A stretch of DNA of 64,000 bases from Phlyctochytrium arcticum (lineage: Eukaryota; Chytridiomycota; Chytridiomycetes; Chytridiales; Chytridiaceae): positions 1,612,001 to 1,676,000 of the forward strand of contig JAHLKI010000001.1 of NCBI GenBank assembly GCA_025602905.1, read 5' to 3'. A program made the position numbers and the translations under genes. Numbering within the stretch: the stretch's first letter is position 1; each line of letters starts with the position of its first letter. The notes beneath the pieces were generated by a model. The model saw only the letters and a program-made list of their open reading frames with translations, made no database searches and was not told the origin of the DNA. Positions 51,707-63,467 of the stretch are shown here, piece after piece.

Positions 51707-53814
51707 GCAACGGAATGTATAGACAGCGGCGACGATGACAATGCGGCGCAGTCGTAGGATTCGGAAGAGTCGGAGGGGGGGAAGAAGGGTTTCGGAGGTT
51801 TGGTGAGGGGGCGTGAGAGCCGGTTGAGCCGGTTGAGCCGGTTGAGCCGAGGTAAAGGAGTCGAAACCAGAGGATCGGCGACGGTGCCGGGCGAGCGGCC
51901 GACCGGAAAGAAGGATTGCCGTAAAATGGAACAATCGGGGAGGAGCCAATCGGGTGGGAGCCAAGGAAGACGAGGATATAAAAAAGGAAGATGAATGTAT
52001 AAAAAGGTTAGCGAATGCTTTCTTTCGGGGGGGTTGGGTTAGATTATTCAGCGGAGACCAACGTTTTTCTTTCTTGGGCGAGAGGGCCCAACTACTGGTC
52101 CCGGCTTTACCGGAGTGGGGATCTGGGAGGGTAGCAGTTTGGCAAGTCTGGCGCGGTTGGCTCGGAGCTGGGCGAGCTGGTTTTTGGGTTTTTGGCAGCT
52201 TTGTGTGCTGGGGTTTTTGTTGTGGCGTAAACGCTCTGCCGAAAAAAACAGCCAGATCCAGCCTTGGCCCTTCATCCCGGTAATCAGGGATTCCCTAATA
52301 CACACACAACCAACCAACCAAAAAAGGGAGAACACTTACGCTGGAGGCAGGAACGACGGGTTGGCGGAAGGGTTTCCTTCAAGCATCGCGGCCAGAGAAG
52401 GAGCGTCGGTACCAGCAGGGTATGGCAGCGGCGGGACCATCCGCTCCACTGGGTTTTATTCGGATTTGCGGGTCCGGTTGCAGCTTGCTTCAAGCGAGAA
52501 GTATGCGGAATGATCTGGAGTGTTCACGGTTCCAGAAGCGAGAAAAATGCCGAGGTTGTGTGCGGCGGATAGAGTGCTTTTACAGAGTGGGGCAGTGCAG
52601 CAAGCAGTGGCAGGGTGGTCCAAGTAGGAAAAAAAGAAGGTCAGGCTAAAGTCTGATAAAAAAACGGTAGCGGGAGGAAGCGGGGGATAACCCGTGTCCG
52701 GGCGTGAGGGAGTCTGTAGGCTTTTGTGGGGTGGGGACAAAGACGAAGAAGGACGATTGGGAGATAGAAGTGGTCTGGACGCTGTGTTGCGCTGCCGTGT
52801 CTTGGGCCTGTGGATTCTCTATAGTTACTTTTCCTCTGCTTTAGCTCTTTTATGGACTCGTAAGTGGGCTTTCTTGTTCTACCACCCACGGGCTTTCTTT
52901 AACTCTCTCATTATACGCTCGCTTCGATCCAGGCCACGTCGCAGGAAAAACACTGGAAGGAAAGGCAGGACCCACGGCCTGAACTTTGTAACATACATTG
53001 TCTGGCTCCCTTCTGGCCAAGGCCCAGTCGGCCGCCCGCGTTTTTAACTTTGGCCCGTCAAAACAGGCGAGCGACGGGGCCTGGCCTTTATTATGCGGGC
53101 AGCGACCCTAGCCGCCCGAGTCGGCGGATTCCGCCCAAGCTTTCGATCGCCTGATTCGCCTGCCCGCCGCACCAACCTCATGCTCCGGGCCGGCCTGAAG
53201 AAAAGGCTCCGTCTTTGTACCGAGCCGTTCCATTCGGATTCTAGTGGGGGTCCGCTTATTATTCTTCCTGACGCTGGCTGACTCAGGCTGACGGCTTATA
53301 TAGAAACGGGCCATGGAGCCTCGTCGGGTGGAGTGGTGCGTTTGTTCCCTATTCCCTGCGGACACAAACCAAGGGAAGGTTTTTATACTCAGTTATTACG
53401 AGTAGGAAAAGATATCCATGTCAAAATGCCCAAATGCCCAAAACAACAAAACAAACGAGTAGAAACTCAACCTTGTTTATTGTTGGCGGTTGTTACTCAT
53501 CCCCTTTTTCCCGCTCTTTCTTTATTGATCGTTGGTCGTTGGGCGGTGAATGAAATTGCAAAAAAGTTTTACAGTTGAAATTGAAACAGCCACAACAATG
53601 CCGATTGTTCGATTCCCCCCCCCACATTGCTTCCATCGGTGTCCATCGGCACAACAATACACACACAAAAACACAAAACCCGGGTAACCGAGAGCCTCCG
53701 AGCTTTCGGTATGACTGCTGATCCTTCTTTCCCTTTGCTTGCTTGCCCCCGATGAAATGGCAACAACCTCAACTGCCTGGCCCGCCCGCCCCTTCCAAAA
53801 AATGAAATTTCAAC
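51707..53814. other. Long upstream region of the velvet gene
   Basis: 2.1 kb without a supported gene. It includes the GAGCCGGTT microsatellite, a C/G-rich stretch near 53000-53260 and many homopolymer runs. It is probably the regulatory region of the velvet gene and flank of tRNA-Glu. Confidence 0.45.
51817..51849. repeat. GAGCCGGTT tandem repeat
   Basis: 3.7 perfect copies of a 9-bp unit, about 110 bp upstream of the velvet ATG, probably within the 5' UTR. Confidence 0.9.
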
Positions 53815-53886
53815 TTCCCCATCAGGGAATCGAACCCTGGCCGCCACGGTGAGAGCGTGGAATCCTAACCACTGGACCAATGAGGA
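53815..53886 (-). tRNA. tRNA-Glu (CUC anticodon), third copy
   Basis: 72 nt, identical to the two copies near 18-20 kb, with CTC anticodon and intact arms. It is followed downstream by a short T-rich stretch. Unlike the others it has no partner copy within the window. Confidence 0.97.
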
Positions 53887-54201
53887 TTTTGTTTATGACT
53901 TGGTTGCTCATTGGCCTGTTAAAACTGAGCTCGATGGGCCAAAGAGTAGCTCAAAACGAAGTCACTTCGAACATATCGAAGGGAAACTGGCAAGTTATGA
54001 GAAATGCGGGGCACATACTTCTCTAGAGGAAAAGAAGGACGGGTGAGGGACGTAGGCGTTTTTGTTTTGTAAAAATCCAAAAGACTCAATTGAAATTAGA
54101 GACAGCAAACAATGGAAAACCTGGCATTCACAACACAAAGGGGGTATAGCATGCCCACAAATCCAAACCAAGAAAACGCAAAAGAAAAAAGGCATTCGCC
54201 C
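53887..54201. other. Spacer between tRNA-Glu and severin
   Basis: 315 bp holding the tRNA-Glu 5' flank and the severin 3' UTR. No gene seen. Confidence 0.4.
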
Positions 54202-56109
54202 TTATTTATCAAACGCATCAAAGAACGTCTGGTTCTCAGACCCCTCCACAACTCGCGTAATGGGCAAATTGGCAGGACGGTTGTGCGTATTGATATATTC
54301 CTGCGTGGGAAAAAAAAAACATGAATTTACAACCTCGCGTGTGGTGTTTTCACTTGATGCAAAAAACTACTTACGACGGCAAATTGAAGGGCCTTGCGCC
54401 GCTCTTCTTTACTGGCTCCCTTGCCTACCCACGTAAACACTACAGAACATGCTATAAGTCGATAGTTGAAAGGAGAATAAGGGAATATAGACGTACATTC
54501 AGGTCCACAGTCGTAGATGAACACGTCGTTGGTGTTCAAGTCGGTTTGCTTGACGGTGCCTTTGGCGACCTGGGTAAACTGGATCGCACCCGACTCGTCC
54601 GAGAGGCGGTACAGCACTTTTTCGGCTTGAGTTGCGGGCGGGGCGTCGGCGAGTTTACGCTTGTTGCCTTCTTCGGCCGAGGCAATGGTGCCGGGCGTAC
54701 TACCCAAAGCCTTGTAAAAGTTGGCCACGTCTCCGTCCTTCTCCTCTAATCATTTAGACAAATGTTAGATTGGGCCATACTTGAAAAGAACAATAGCAGA
54801 GAGAAACGTACCAAAGACAGTCACTTTAGACCCCTTTCGAGAATCAGCCAGTTTCCGGACAAATTCAGCCGCTTTGGATTTCTCAACCCCACTCGCCTCA
54901 CCCCCATTCCACTGCAAAATCTCTTTCCCCAAATCCAACACAAACACATCACCCGAATTCATCACCTCGGTCGAGAGCGCGACTTGTTTGACGAGGAGCG
55001 TATTGACCCGCTTGGCTTTTGGGAGGGCTGGGCGGCCCGTTGGAAGCCCGTAAATGTGGAAGAGACGGGGTTCCGTGGGTGTTTGGGCGTTGGTTTCGAC
55101 GTGGCGGAATCCGGACTCGATGCCGCCTTGCAAGAGTTCAAACATCTAGGGGGATTGGATTTTTAGAAAATGATGTCGAGAATTACTCTGGGGATTTAAG
55201 TACCTTAAAGTAGGTGAAAAAGAGATTGGATTCGGCTCCTTGCACCTAAAAATCATCATCAACACCCATTCTTTTTCAATCACTCAAAAATACATGAAAC
55301 ATACCTCACGATGCTGAACCGGAACAGTTCCCAAAACTAAAAACCCCTCAAATGTTACTCTCACTCACTTGAAATTCGACCGAAAAGAAAACATACAGTC
55401 ATCCAATTCCACAGTTTTATAGGCAGCAACTCCAGCTTCATCCTACTCAACACCATCAGAAAAAACCACACTCCCAGGTACGAAGAAAAAGGATTTTACC
55501 TGACTGGTCTCAAGTCCCAACCAGAAATGCACATCATGGAGCATGGCGTTCGAGGTAGCATGTTTGTACGTCTAAACTCCCTCATCAATTCTCGCTTCTT
55601 GCCGATAAAAAACAAATGAAAAAACGTACGTTGAGAACAATGTACGAATCACCTAAAAAAAACATAACCATCAGTACTCACATCCCAAAAAAAGGAAAAG
55701 TTTATAGTTACCCGTATGGAATTTCCCGACATGGGACTCAGGCCATGCGACCACTTTAAATTGCTCAATGCGCCAAATTTTCAGGCCGCTAAAAAACAAG
55801 GAAAACAACCTCCCGATCAGCCCCTGGCATGTCATCTTACAAACAAAAATGCAAACACATACGGTTGCTTTCCGACTCCGTCCCAGGCCTTCTCGGTGCT
55901 GGCTGCATCTAATCGGACTTTCTTTTCCAACTAAAATCCAGAGATGATTAGACAACAATGTGAGAGAGTCATTTGGCGATGGAGATCGTACGTCAGACCC
56001 CAAATTAGCAATATTGGTATCACTCAAATCTATAAAATTGTTGAATGTCTCACACCCTACTCGTTATGCAAAAAGGAAATGTCATACTCAACGGCCGAGA
56101 TTTGTTCAT
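54202..56109 (-). CDS. Severin-like three-domain gelsolin family protein
   Basis: About 13 small exons (first 56109-56088, second 56029-55992; last ending 54202) give roughly 388 aa, close to Dictyostelium severin (362). Seen: DTNIANLGSD and GLKIWRIEQFKVVAWPE (G1 entry), DSYIVLN, LHDVHFWLGLETSQDEAG, VQGAESNLFFTYF, NSGDVFVLDLGKEILQWNGG (G2), ERRKALQF and the terminal TRVVEGSENQTFFDAF (G3). Such proteins sever and cap actin filaments in a calcium-dependent way. The splice before LFTWVGKGAS is ambiguous: an earlier acceptor would add CSVV. The promoter has a TATATATAAA element. Few Dikarya keep gelsolin-type severing proteins, so this supports an early-diverging lineage. Confidence 0.9.
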
Positions 56110-57219
56110 GGTGGATAATGCTCCCATTAAGAAGAAATATTAAGAAATTCGGAAAAGTAAAAAGATGACAGGAGAACAAAGAGGGGGGGAGGGGCTTGCT
56201 TCGTGAAGCTTTTATATATACCGGATTTCGTGGCGTTTGTTTATAACTTTTTACGGTAGTTTGTACCCATGGGCGTTGAGGGTATTTTGTGCGTTGAGGG
56301 AGCGGCTGAGCAGATTCCAGAGAATGAAATGGAATTGATTACTTTTTTTCTAGAATTTCATCATTGGAATAAGCTTGTGTTTTTGTTTTGGGGTGTACTG
56401 GAGTACATTGAATTTTTAATGCCAGCTGATTACAGAGTGGGTGCATATAACCCACTGCCCGCTTTAATTCTACTCAAAGTTAAAATTGGGAGGAAGGTGC
56501 TGGTAATTTATCATACCCTGTAGATAATGGCTGCTGAGTGCTTTTCACTGCGAAAAAAAAATAATCTGAAAAGTTGAACACCAACAAACTTCGGGAAAAG
56601 TTGGAAAACAGTGTAAGGTGGCGGTGCAACTCGTTAGATATTTTCGGGCATAAATGAAAAAAGTGGCATGCTTTTTAGATTTGGATCTGGATCTGGATCA
56701 TCTGGGCCGCTGAAGGATGGAACAGAAAAACCTGTGAATAAAATCGTAGATGTTCAACGAAATCCGTGCATGCCTGCATTGGCTTTTGTTTTTCCATCAC
56801 TCTTCCTTCATTCACGACTCACCACCTATGATATTCGTGCATCCCGTTTCTTTTCAAATGTGTGTTATAAACGCGTCGGGCCAGGCGTCAGGCCATCGAA
56901 TGTGGGCAGATCTAATGCGTATTATAAGAAAGTCAAGGGTCAGCCATGGGGAAAAAAAGAGTCAGTGGCCGTCAGAACGGAAACGGCATGATACATATAT
57001 GTAAATGTGGCAGTGAGGAAATGCATGTATAAAGTGGGTTGTTTTCGCAGTTTGAGCGTATAAACAAGGTCAACACTTTTGGATCGCGCCCAACCGTTCC
57101 CCCCCACCCGCAGCAACAGCACACTTTTTCCGGCCGAAGATTTATAGATTACCAGACCCGTTTCTGGGACCGTTCATACAAAGGACAGTTAGAGGTTGAC
57201 CTCACACAAAACAACGACC
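56110..57219. other. Divergent promoter region between severin and ERG25
   Basis: 1.1 kb with no supported gene. It holds a severin TATA element at 56211-56220, a GATCTGGATCTGG microsatellite near 56684, and a TATAAA at 57028 that may serve ERG25. Confidence 0.45.
56211..56220 (-). promoter_or_regulatory. TATA box of the severin-like gene
   Basis: TATATATAAA on the minus strand, about 100 bp upstream of the ATG at 56109. Confidence 0.6.
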
Positions 57220-58380
57220 ATGTCTGTCCTCAACTCCACAATCGCTTCCGCGGCCTTTAACGCCAGGTAAAATATCACCAACAAAGGAACACCAGAGTCA
57301 AACAATCGCTAATCCAACATCCCCTACAGCAGCTCCCTCCCTTACACACCAACATGGGCCGAAAGGCACTGGCTCTCCCTCTTTGAAGATGCCGAGTACC
57401 CAGCCCTCAAACTCGCCCTGGTTCTCTTTGCCTGGCACGAAATCGTCTTTTTCGGCCGGTTTCTGCCCTACTACATCATGGACCATATCCCCTTCTTCCA
57501 AAAATACAAGATCCAGGCCGATAAACCCAATACGTCCGAGGATTACTGGAAGTGTATTTCGTATGTCATCAAGGGACAGTTGTTTGTGCAAATGCCCATG
57601 ATGCTGTTGTTTCATCCCACCGCTACATGGCTGGGCATGCGGTTTTTGGAGGTGCCGTTTCCGTCATGGTAAGCCCACTTATCATCTCCAAAGCAGAATG
57701 TAGACACTGATTTTTTGTGAATATTTAGGACGACCATCGCCCTCTCCGTCTTTTTCTGCCTCGTCTGCGAAGACTGCTACCACTACTTTACCCACCGATT
57801 GATGCACCACCCGCGTCTCTACAAATACGTTCACAAACTCCACCACGAGTTCTCTGCTCCTTTTGGTTTGACCGCCGAGTACGCTCACCCGATCGAAGTC
57901 CTAGTCGTTGGCCAAGGGTTCTTTATTGGTCCCGTGTTGCTTTTGTTGGCCGGTGTGGATATGCATGTCCTGACCATGGCGGTTTGGCTCGCGGTACGGT
58001 TGATTGAGACGGTGGATGTACATGCTGGCTATGACTTTCCTTGGGTAAAAATTACAACTTTTTCGTCCCTATGTTTATGGGTATGATGATACTCACTGTT
58101 GTTTATCTCTAGGCGTTCCATAAGCTTCTTCCCTTCTGGGGCGGCGCCGAATTTCACGATTACCACCACATGGCCTTCCTAGGTAATTAATGCCCCTCCT
58201 GTAGTCCTCCCCGCATCCCCCCACTAACTTTTGCGTTTGTAATTAGGCAACTACTCTTCCTCCTTCCGCTGGTGGGACTGGATCTGCGGCACCGATTCCG
58301 GATACAACAACTGGAAGGCAAAACAGGCAGTCAAGAACACTAATGTTACCAAGGTCGCTGCAACTCGCAAGCAGCAGTAG
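57220..58380 (+). CDS. ERG25: C-4 methylsterol oxidase (Erg25)
   Basis: Five exons (57220-57266, 57330-57668, 57729-58044, 58113-58182, 58247-58380) give 301 aa, the family length. The three histidine boxes of the fatty-acid-hydroxylase superfamily are present: [33 protein letters not shown] and [11 protein letters not shown]. Hydrophobic segments anchor it in the ER membrane. A Lys-rich tail ([15 protein letters not shown]) could serve ER retention, although it is not a canonical KKxx. Reaction: oxygen- and iron-dependent removal of the C-4 methyl groups of 4,4-dimethylzymosterol with Erg26 and Erg27. Its presence shows that the organism makes C-4-demethylated sterols. Confidence 0.96.
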
Positions 58381-58783
58381 ATCCCGGGATCGTAGATGGA
58401 CCCTTTCTTTCACACACACACATTCCCTTTCGAGACTCGATTGTGACTTTTCTTAGTTTATGTATTTTGTAGTCTTGAACAATCACATTTATCAAACTAT
58501 TCGTTCCCCTTCCGTATATGCCGCATTGATTCTGGGATTCAACATCGTAGATGGAGAACTTCTTCCTTTCCAGACCTTTGATTCGTCTCTTCTCTAGCCG
58601 ACTCATTCATTCGGCAGGCATTCATGAGATAAATGTTTGATATGTGGTACTGACTGATATAAACTACATGTGATAAGGATAACTATACAAAAGGTAAACT
58701 ACAGGTGATGGGGATAAGATAACTATACAAGGAAAAGGAGTAAACGACAGAATGTTGCCCAAAGGCAACCACTTCCCTTTCCA
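58381..58783. other. Convergent 3' spacer
   Basis: 403 bp between the 3' ends of ERG25 and the HAM1-like gene. Contains a GATAACTATACAA direct repeat (near 58678 and 58718). No gene seen. Confidence 0.4.
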
Positions 58784-61700
58784 TCACACAACAGTTTCCT
58801 CTGGGTTAAACGCATCACTCAACCACGGCTGTCTCGGTCGCCGCGCCGCCGCCTTCCGTTTCGGCACCGCCTTCAAAAAATCATCCACATCTCCCACCCC
58901 CAACGGCGTCTGCTTTGCGATAATAATCGCCGGCCGCTCCTGCCGACCCAACCCAACCACATCCAACAACATATTTATCGCACCCCGTTGCTGCTGCTCT
59001 TCCTTGGGTTCCATCTGCCCGCGACCACGACCCGGCATCATTTGTTCAAGGCGACGGTTCTGGGTCCCTTCCGCTTGATCCAGGAACTTGAGTTTGTAGT
59101 GGGTGAGTTGCTCGTCGATGATACTGGTCCATTCTCGGATTTGGGTGTTGATGGTTTGGGCAAGCTTTTCACGGATCAAGTTGTTGATCATGGGGGATAG
59201 GACTGAGTAAAGGGAGCTGGTGCAAAGAAAAAATGTTTTAATTTGATTTGCTTTTGTTTCGGAATGATGGGGATTCGGGACTTACTGGTGATGCGTATCG
59301 TGCAACGACAATTTGATTTGGTCAATCAATACGCCAACATCTTTGATGAGAAGGGTGTGGGTTCGGCTATTCAGATCCAAAATAAAGGACGGGGCAATGG
59401 TGAGTCCTTGGCCGGCCAACTATAAGGAAAAACAAATTGAGCATCAAACGCGCAACAAACCATCATTGTCGCGGGAGCCTCTTACCTCAATATCCGCGAC
59501 ACCGGCATCCTTCAAGCGTGGGAATCCCGACTTTTTGTGATAGTAGAATGGAATATCTTCGACCTTGGCCTGAATTCGGTGCCTGTGTTTTTTTTGCATC
59601 AATGTCTGAGGTACGTCCCAAGGTCGAATCAGTAACTTACAATACAACAGTAAACTCTGTGACCAATTTGTTGGATTTACGACGGCCTTTGAGCGCGACA
59701 AGAGCTCTGTTTCTGATCTGAAATAGATTGAAGACCACGTAAGTATTTCGCAAAAGAGAAGGTTCAAATACCCAAAAATGATACGTACTTCGAGTTCGAG
59801 ATCACTGGGCAGGAACGATTCACTTTCCAGGACAATGTCTTCGACGACGATATGAAAACGGGCGTCTTCATGTTCGATGCGAGGAATGGTGACAGTTTTG
59901 ATTTGTTCCATGATGGCGGGAAGAACCACGGTGGCAAAGTCGCCAATCAGACCGGGCTTGAGCGTGCAATTGCCATCCCTTGAGAATAAAGAGTCATCGT
60001 TTGGGAAAGCGAGCCAATGGAAACAAAAAAAGAAAACTGAACATACTTGTCTTTTGATACATCGTTCGCCAGCTTGTTGACATCATAACTGAGGCAATTC
60101 GTGACTTCGTCTCGGGTTAACGCGTCCGTAAACTCGGCTGCAGCGCTGGCCAACCGTTCCGTATTCTCGACGTGATTGACAGCCAGTGTTTCGCGGGTCC
60201 GGCGCACGAGGTCGGCGGCACGGTAGGCGTAGTCGCTATCGAGCAGGAAATCTTCGTCCTCGAGTGAGCTTTTGAGGAACGTGGAGATGGCATAAACCAA
60301 GTTGCGGAGGGTAAAATCTCCTGCGAGTTGATCAGTAAAGGTGCTAATGGAATCCAAAAGATCGTCGAGACGCGCTTCGCCGGAGAAACGCTCAACTAGC
60401 ATCTGTGAATGAGAATGATTTAGCAAAAGAAGAAACCGATTGCAAGAGCTAGGTTCGGTTTTCTTACCTTCAGAGACTTCTGCGCTACAATGAGATTGGC
60501 GTCCGGGAACCCTTCATCCATCCCTGCAGCAGCTTCCGCCGTCATCTTGTGCGCTTTCCCAAACAATCCCATCAAATACAGTAACGCGTTCTTGTATCGC
60601 TCATCAAAGGCGGCAGCCAGCATGACACTTTGCAAAGCCTTGCCAATCTTTTCCGCGTCGTCCTCTGACATGGTGTCTTTGAACTCACGAGCGGCAAGGT
60701 AAGTGTTTCCCTCATCGTCGGTAATGATGCGACCAGCATGTCGCCGGGCCAATTCGCGGGATTTTTCCTCTGATATGGGGTCTCCCAGCTTGCCGCGGCC
60801 AAAAGTGGATGAAGAAAGACGGTTCTTCTTTCCTTTTTCACGTTGTGGCGTTTCCTTTTGCTCCATCTCTTCCTCCATATCCATGCCCATCCCACTCCCT
60901 TCGACAGACGGAGGTTGTTCGTAAGGCTGCGGTTCAGTCTTTGCTGCTGACGTTGGAGTGCGCCCTGAGTCCCGACGACTGTGATCCTTCGTGCTAGGCG
61001 GCTTGAGAGATGTCTGAACGCTTAGCGGCACCTTCCCGCCCCGCTCTCGAGATGCACCTACCGTTTCCGCTTTTTCTTCGCGGCGAAGCGTGTCCTCACG
61101 CCCTCTTGGTGGCAAGCTTGGGGCACCCTCGTCTCTTTCAAGTTCTTGAGGCCGTTTACCCTCACCGCCACCTAAACGGTACCCTTGAACAGCCTGTGAA
61201 CTCTCAAAAGATTGTTCACGCTCCATTTCCTCCCCTTTCTCGCCGAGGTCGCCCTTTTGGTACCCAGATCCGGAGTCTCTTTGACTGTTGACCTTTAGTT
61301 AGTCATCCAATATATCGAATGAGGGAGCAAACTTTACCTGCCGGACGCGGAAGAGCCGATTCCTTCTACCGCTTTTTGGAAAATCTGGTTTAGCGCCAGC
61401 ACGAGTTTACGAAACTCTGTGTCCAAGACCAGAAGCCGAGCAATCTCGGATAATTGGTCAGATGCTGTCAAAGGAGTAGTAAGCATAGGTACAGGAACCA
61501 CTCAACGACGGCAGAGAACGTACATTCCTTGGAAGCCACCTCTCGGAAAGCTGCGCAACTCGAAATTAGTAGGCTGTCTCCAATGTGGATCGCAAGCCCA
61601 CTTACCACTCTCTGCACCAGCCGTCTTGAGCTGCGACTTTGTTGCCAGCCGCGCGTGCCAGATAAATCTCTGCAGCAACTCGTCCGGATTCTTACGATCG

Positions 61701-62204
61701 AGCATGTCTTGGACGCCCCTCATAAGTTTCTTGAAATCGGTCCAAGTTTGAGCTCCTTCCTCGCTCAGGAGATACTCGCGTCGGCGGACGCCTTCCGCGT
61801 GCATCATACGGTAAATGAGTCCCTCCAGTTGCTCATTGGTGGGTAGCTTGCCGTCCTGGAGTGCTTGCATGGCTGATAACACGCGAAGATGGGGAAGACC
61901 TTGCTCGGTCTGGCTGGGTGACAAATCACTACTCCCTTGAAAAACAGTGCTCATGCCTGGTTGAGTAGCCAACTGATTTGAGCCTTGGCCAGACATGGAG
62001 AGCGATGGACGCGTGGATGGAGTACGTGAGGCCCCCTCGCCTGAGCGGCCAAACATTCCCCGCGGACCACCCGAGTGACGGTCCTTGGCAGAGCCATATC
62101 CTGACCCCTGTGAATAAGCATCGCTTCAGTGTCTTTGTCACTTTGTGCGTCGCATGTAACATCATGACTTACGCCTCCCGTGTGATAGTCAACATCCGTG
62201 GGCA
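58784..62204 (-). CDS. HAM1-like protein (DUF5923/DUF4449 family, TULIP-like lipid-binding C-terminus)
   Basis: Eleven exons (62204-62172, 62107-61606, 61550-61524, 61464-61338, 61284-60468, 60402-60047, 59978-59789, 59717-59641, 59582-59486, 59419-59286, 59216-58784) give 930 aa in frame. The N-terminal half has the HAM1_N-like helical region (LEGLIYRMMHAEGVRRREYL, LSEIARLLVLDTEFRKLVLA) interrupted by a charged linker. The C-terminal half has the HAM1_C pattern: ATVVLPAIMEQIKTVTIPRI, VVEDIVLESESFLPSDLELE, VEDIPFYYHKKSGFPRLKDA and GVLIDQIKLSLHDTHH. The C-terminal part resembles lipid-binding tubular folds. It is fungal-specific, with orthologues implicated in hyphal or membrane functions; the molecular role is poorly known. 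Confidence 0.85.
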
Positions 62205-62596
62205 TGATCAGAATCAAAGAACTGGGATGTACTCGCCAATGTGTAGTCGCGAGGTTTCAGGTCAGTGAAGTTATATGCTTTGATTGGATTGCAGGGATGC
62301 CATGACCCCAGCACAAACTTATGGGCCCTCCCTACGGTCGTGGCGGTCGCGGGCAGTAACTTTCACGTATTGGCAAAACACCAAGAACCCTGGTTCCGAG
62401 TTGATTTACGTGTAAGCACGGGCACATGCTTGTCCACCATGGGTTCAGAATATTACCCTGACCCATTTTTTGCAAAACGTAAGTAGCAGATAACGATGGT
62501 ATATTTGCAAACTAAACATAAAACGCGAATCGGATGTGGAGGGAAATCGCCGGTTTCAGACTCACTTCTGAGAGACCCCGGACCCTGCAGCTACAG
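62205..62596. other. Spacer upstream of the HAM1-like gene
   Basis: 392 bp; HAM1-like promoter and 3' end of the methyltransferase gene. No gene seen. Confidence 0.4.
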
Positions 62597-63331
62597 TTAC
62601 CGCTTCTTGGCTCTGAATAGGAAGATATCATCTGCTCGCCAGTTCTGATCCAAATCTTGTTCTTCAAAATGACGGAATGTGAATTTTTCCCCAAAGAGAG
62701 CGAAAAAGTCCATCTCCTTGCCAAAGTTACGTTTCTCGTACGCAATCAGAACTTCGACATCATCCTTGGCAGGGCCAGAGCATATCTTGTCAAGCGTGTC
62801 CACTAATGAAGCATACAAGTCCGGAAATGCAAAACAGTCTGCGACCAAAACCATAGTTGGCTTTATCGCTAGAGCCAGCTCTGTTCCGTGTGTTGGGTCC
62901 GTCCAATCTAACAATGCAATCTGCACGTCTGCCTTTCCTGCATCTGATGGCTCAGACTTTGAATACATCTCCACATTTTTCCGCAATAGAGGCAAAACTG
63001 AAGCCTTATCCGTGAGAATAACTTCGCATCCAGTCCCGCGCGCTAAACGAGCAGCGACGAGCCCCACTATCCCCGTTCCTGATCCAATATCAATTATTCG
63101 CTTATTGGCCAATAGAGTAGGGTCTTTTGCACAGTGCTTTTCGAGAAATTTGCAAAGACATAACCCAGCGTCCCACACTGTCGCTCCAACTCCGGCACCA
63201 AGGCTGCCAGATGGATCTTGGTGGATTTCGAGAGGAGGGACTGTACTATCGTTGTATTCGTAGGTATAAGGAACGGTTTGCGCTTCGATGCGATCTTGAT
63301 CGGGCATGTTTGTGGAGTCAGTGGCAAGCAT
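62597..63331 (-). CDS. METTL21D/VCPKMT-like protein-lysine methyltransferase
   Basis: Single exon, 244 aa. Seven-beta-strand methyltransferase: GATVWDAGLCLCKFLE (family helix), IIDIGSGTGIVGLVAARLA (SAM-binding motif I), VILTDKASVLPLLRKNVEM, LLDWTDP, and the post-I motif VLVADCFAFPDLYASLVDTL. In the METTL21 family the corresponding site is (D/A)DxxY-like. The C-terminal WRADDIFLFRAKKR resembles YRSEDIHIIYIRKKK of human VCPKMT, which trimethylates a lysine of the AAA+ ATPase VCP/p97. Inferred: methylation of a chaperone or translation factor. The VCP-specific assignment is less sure than the METTL21 family. Confidence 0.85.
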   Translation of the reverse strand: MLATDSTNMPDQDRIEAQTVPYTYEYNDSTVPPLEIHQDPSGSLGAGVGATVWDAGLCLCKFLEKHCAKDPTLLANKRIIDIGSGTGIVGLVAARLARGTGCEVILTDKASVLPLLRKNVEMYSKSEPSDAGKADVQIALLDWTDPTHGTELALAIKPTMVLVADCFAFPDLYASLVDTLDKICSGPAKDDVEVLIAYEKRNFGKEMDFFALFGEKFTFRHFEEQDLDQNWRADDIFLFRAKKR

Positions 63332-63467
63332 TTTGTAGATCTACGAAGTTTAATAAAGAGCCAGAAAAGTTTCGTCACAGATCCAAACGCGCAGTCCCGC
63401 ACCAAATTACAAAGATTACTCCTCTTCAAACTATAAACAACGAGAAAGATGGACAAAGGAAAAGGTT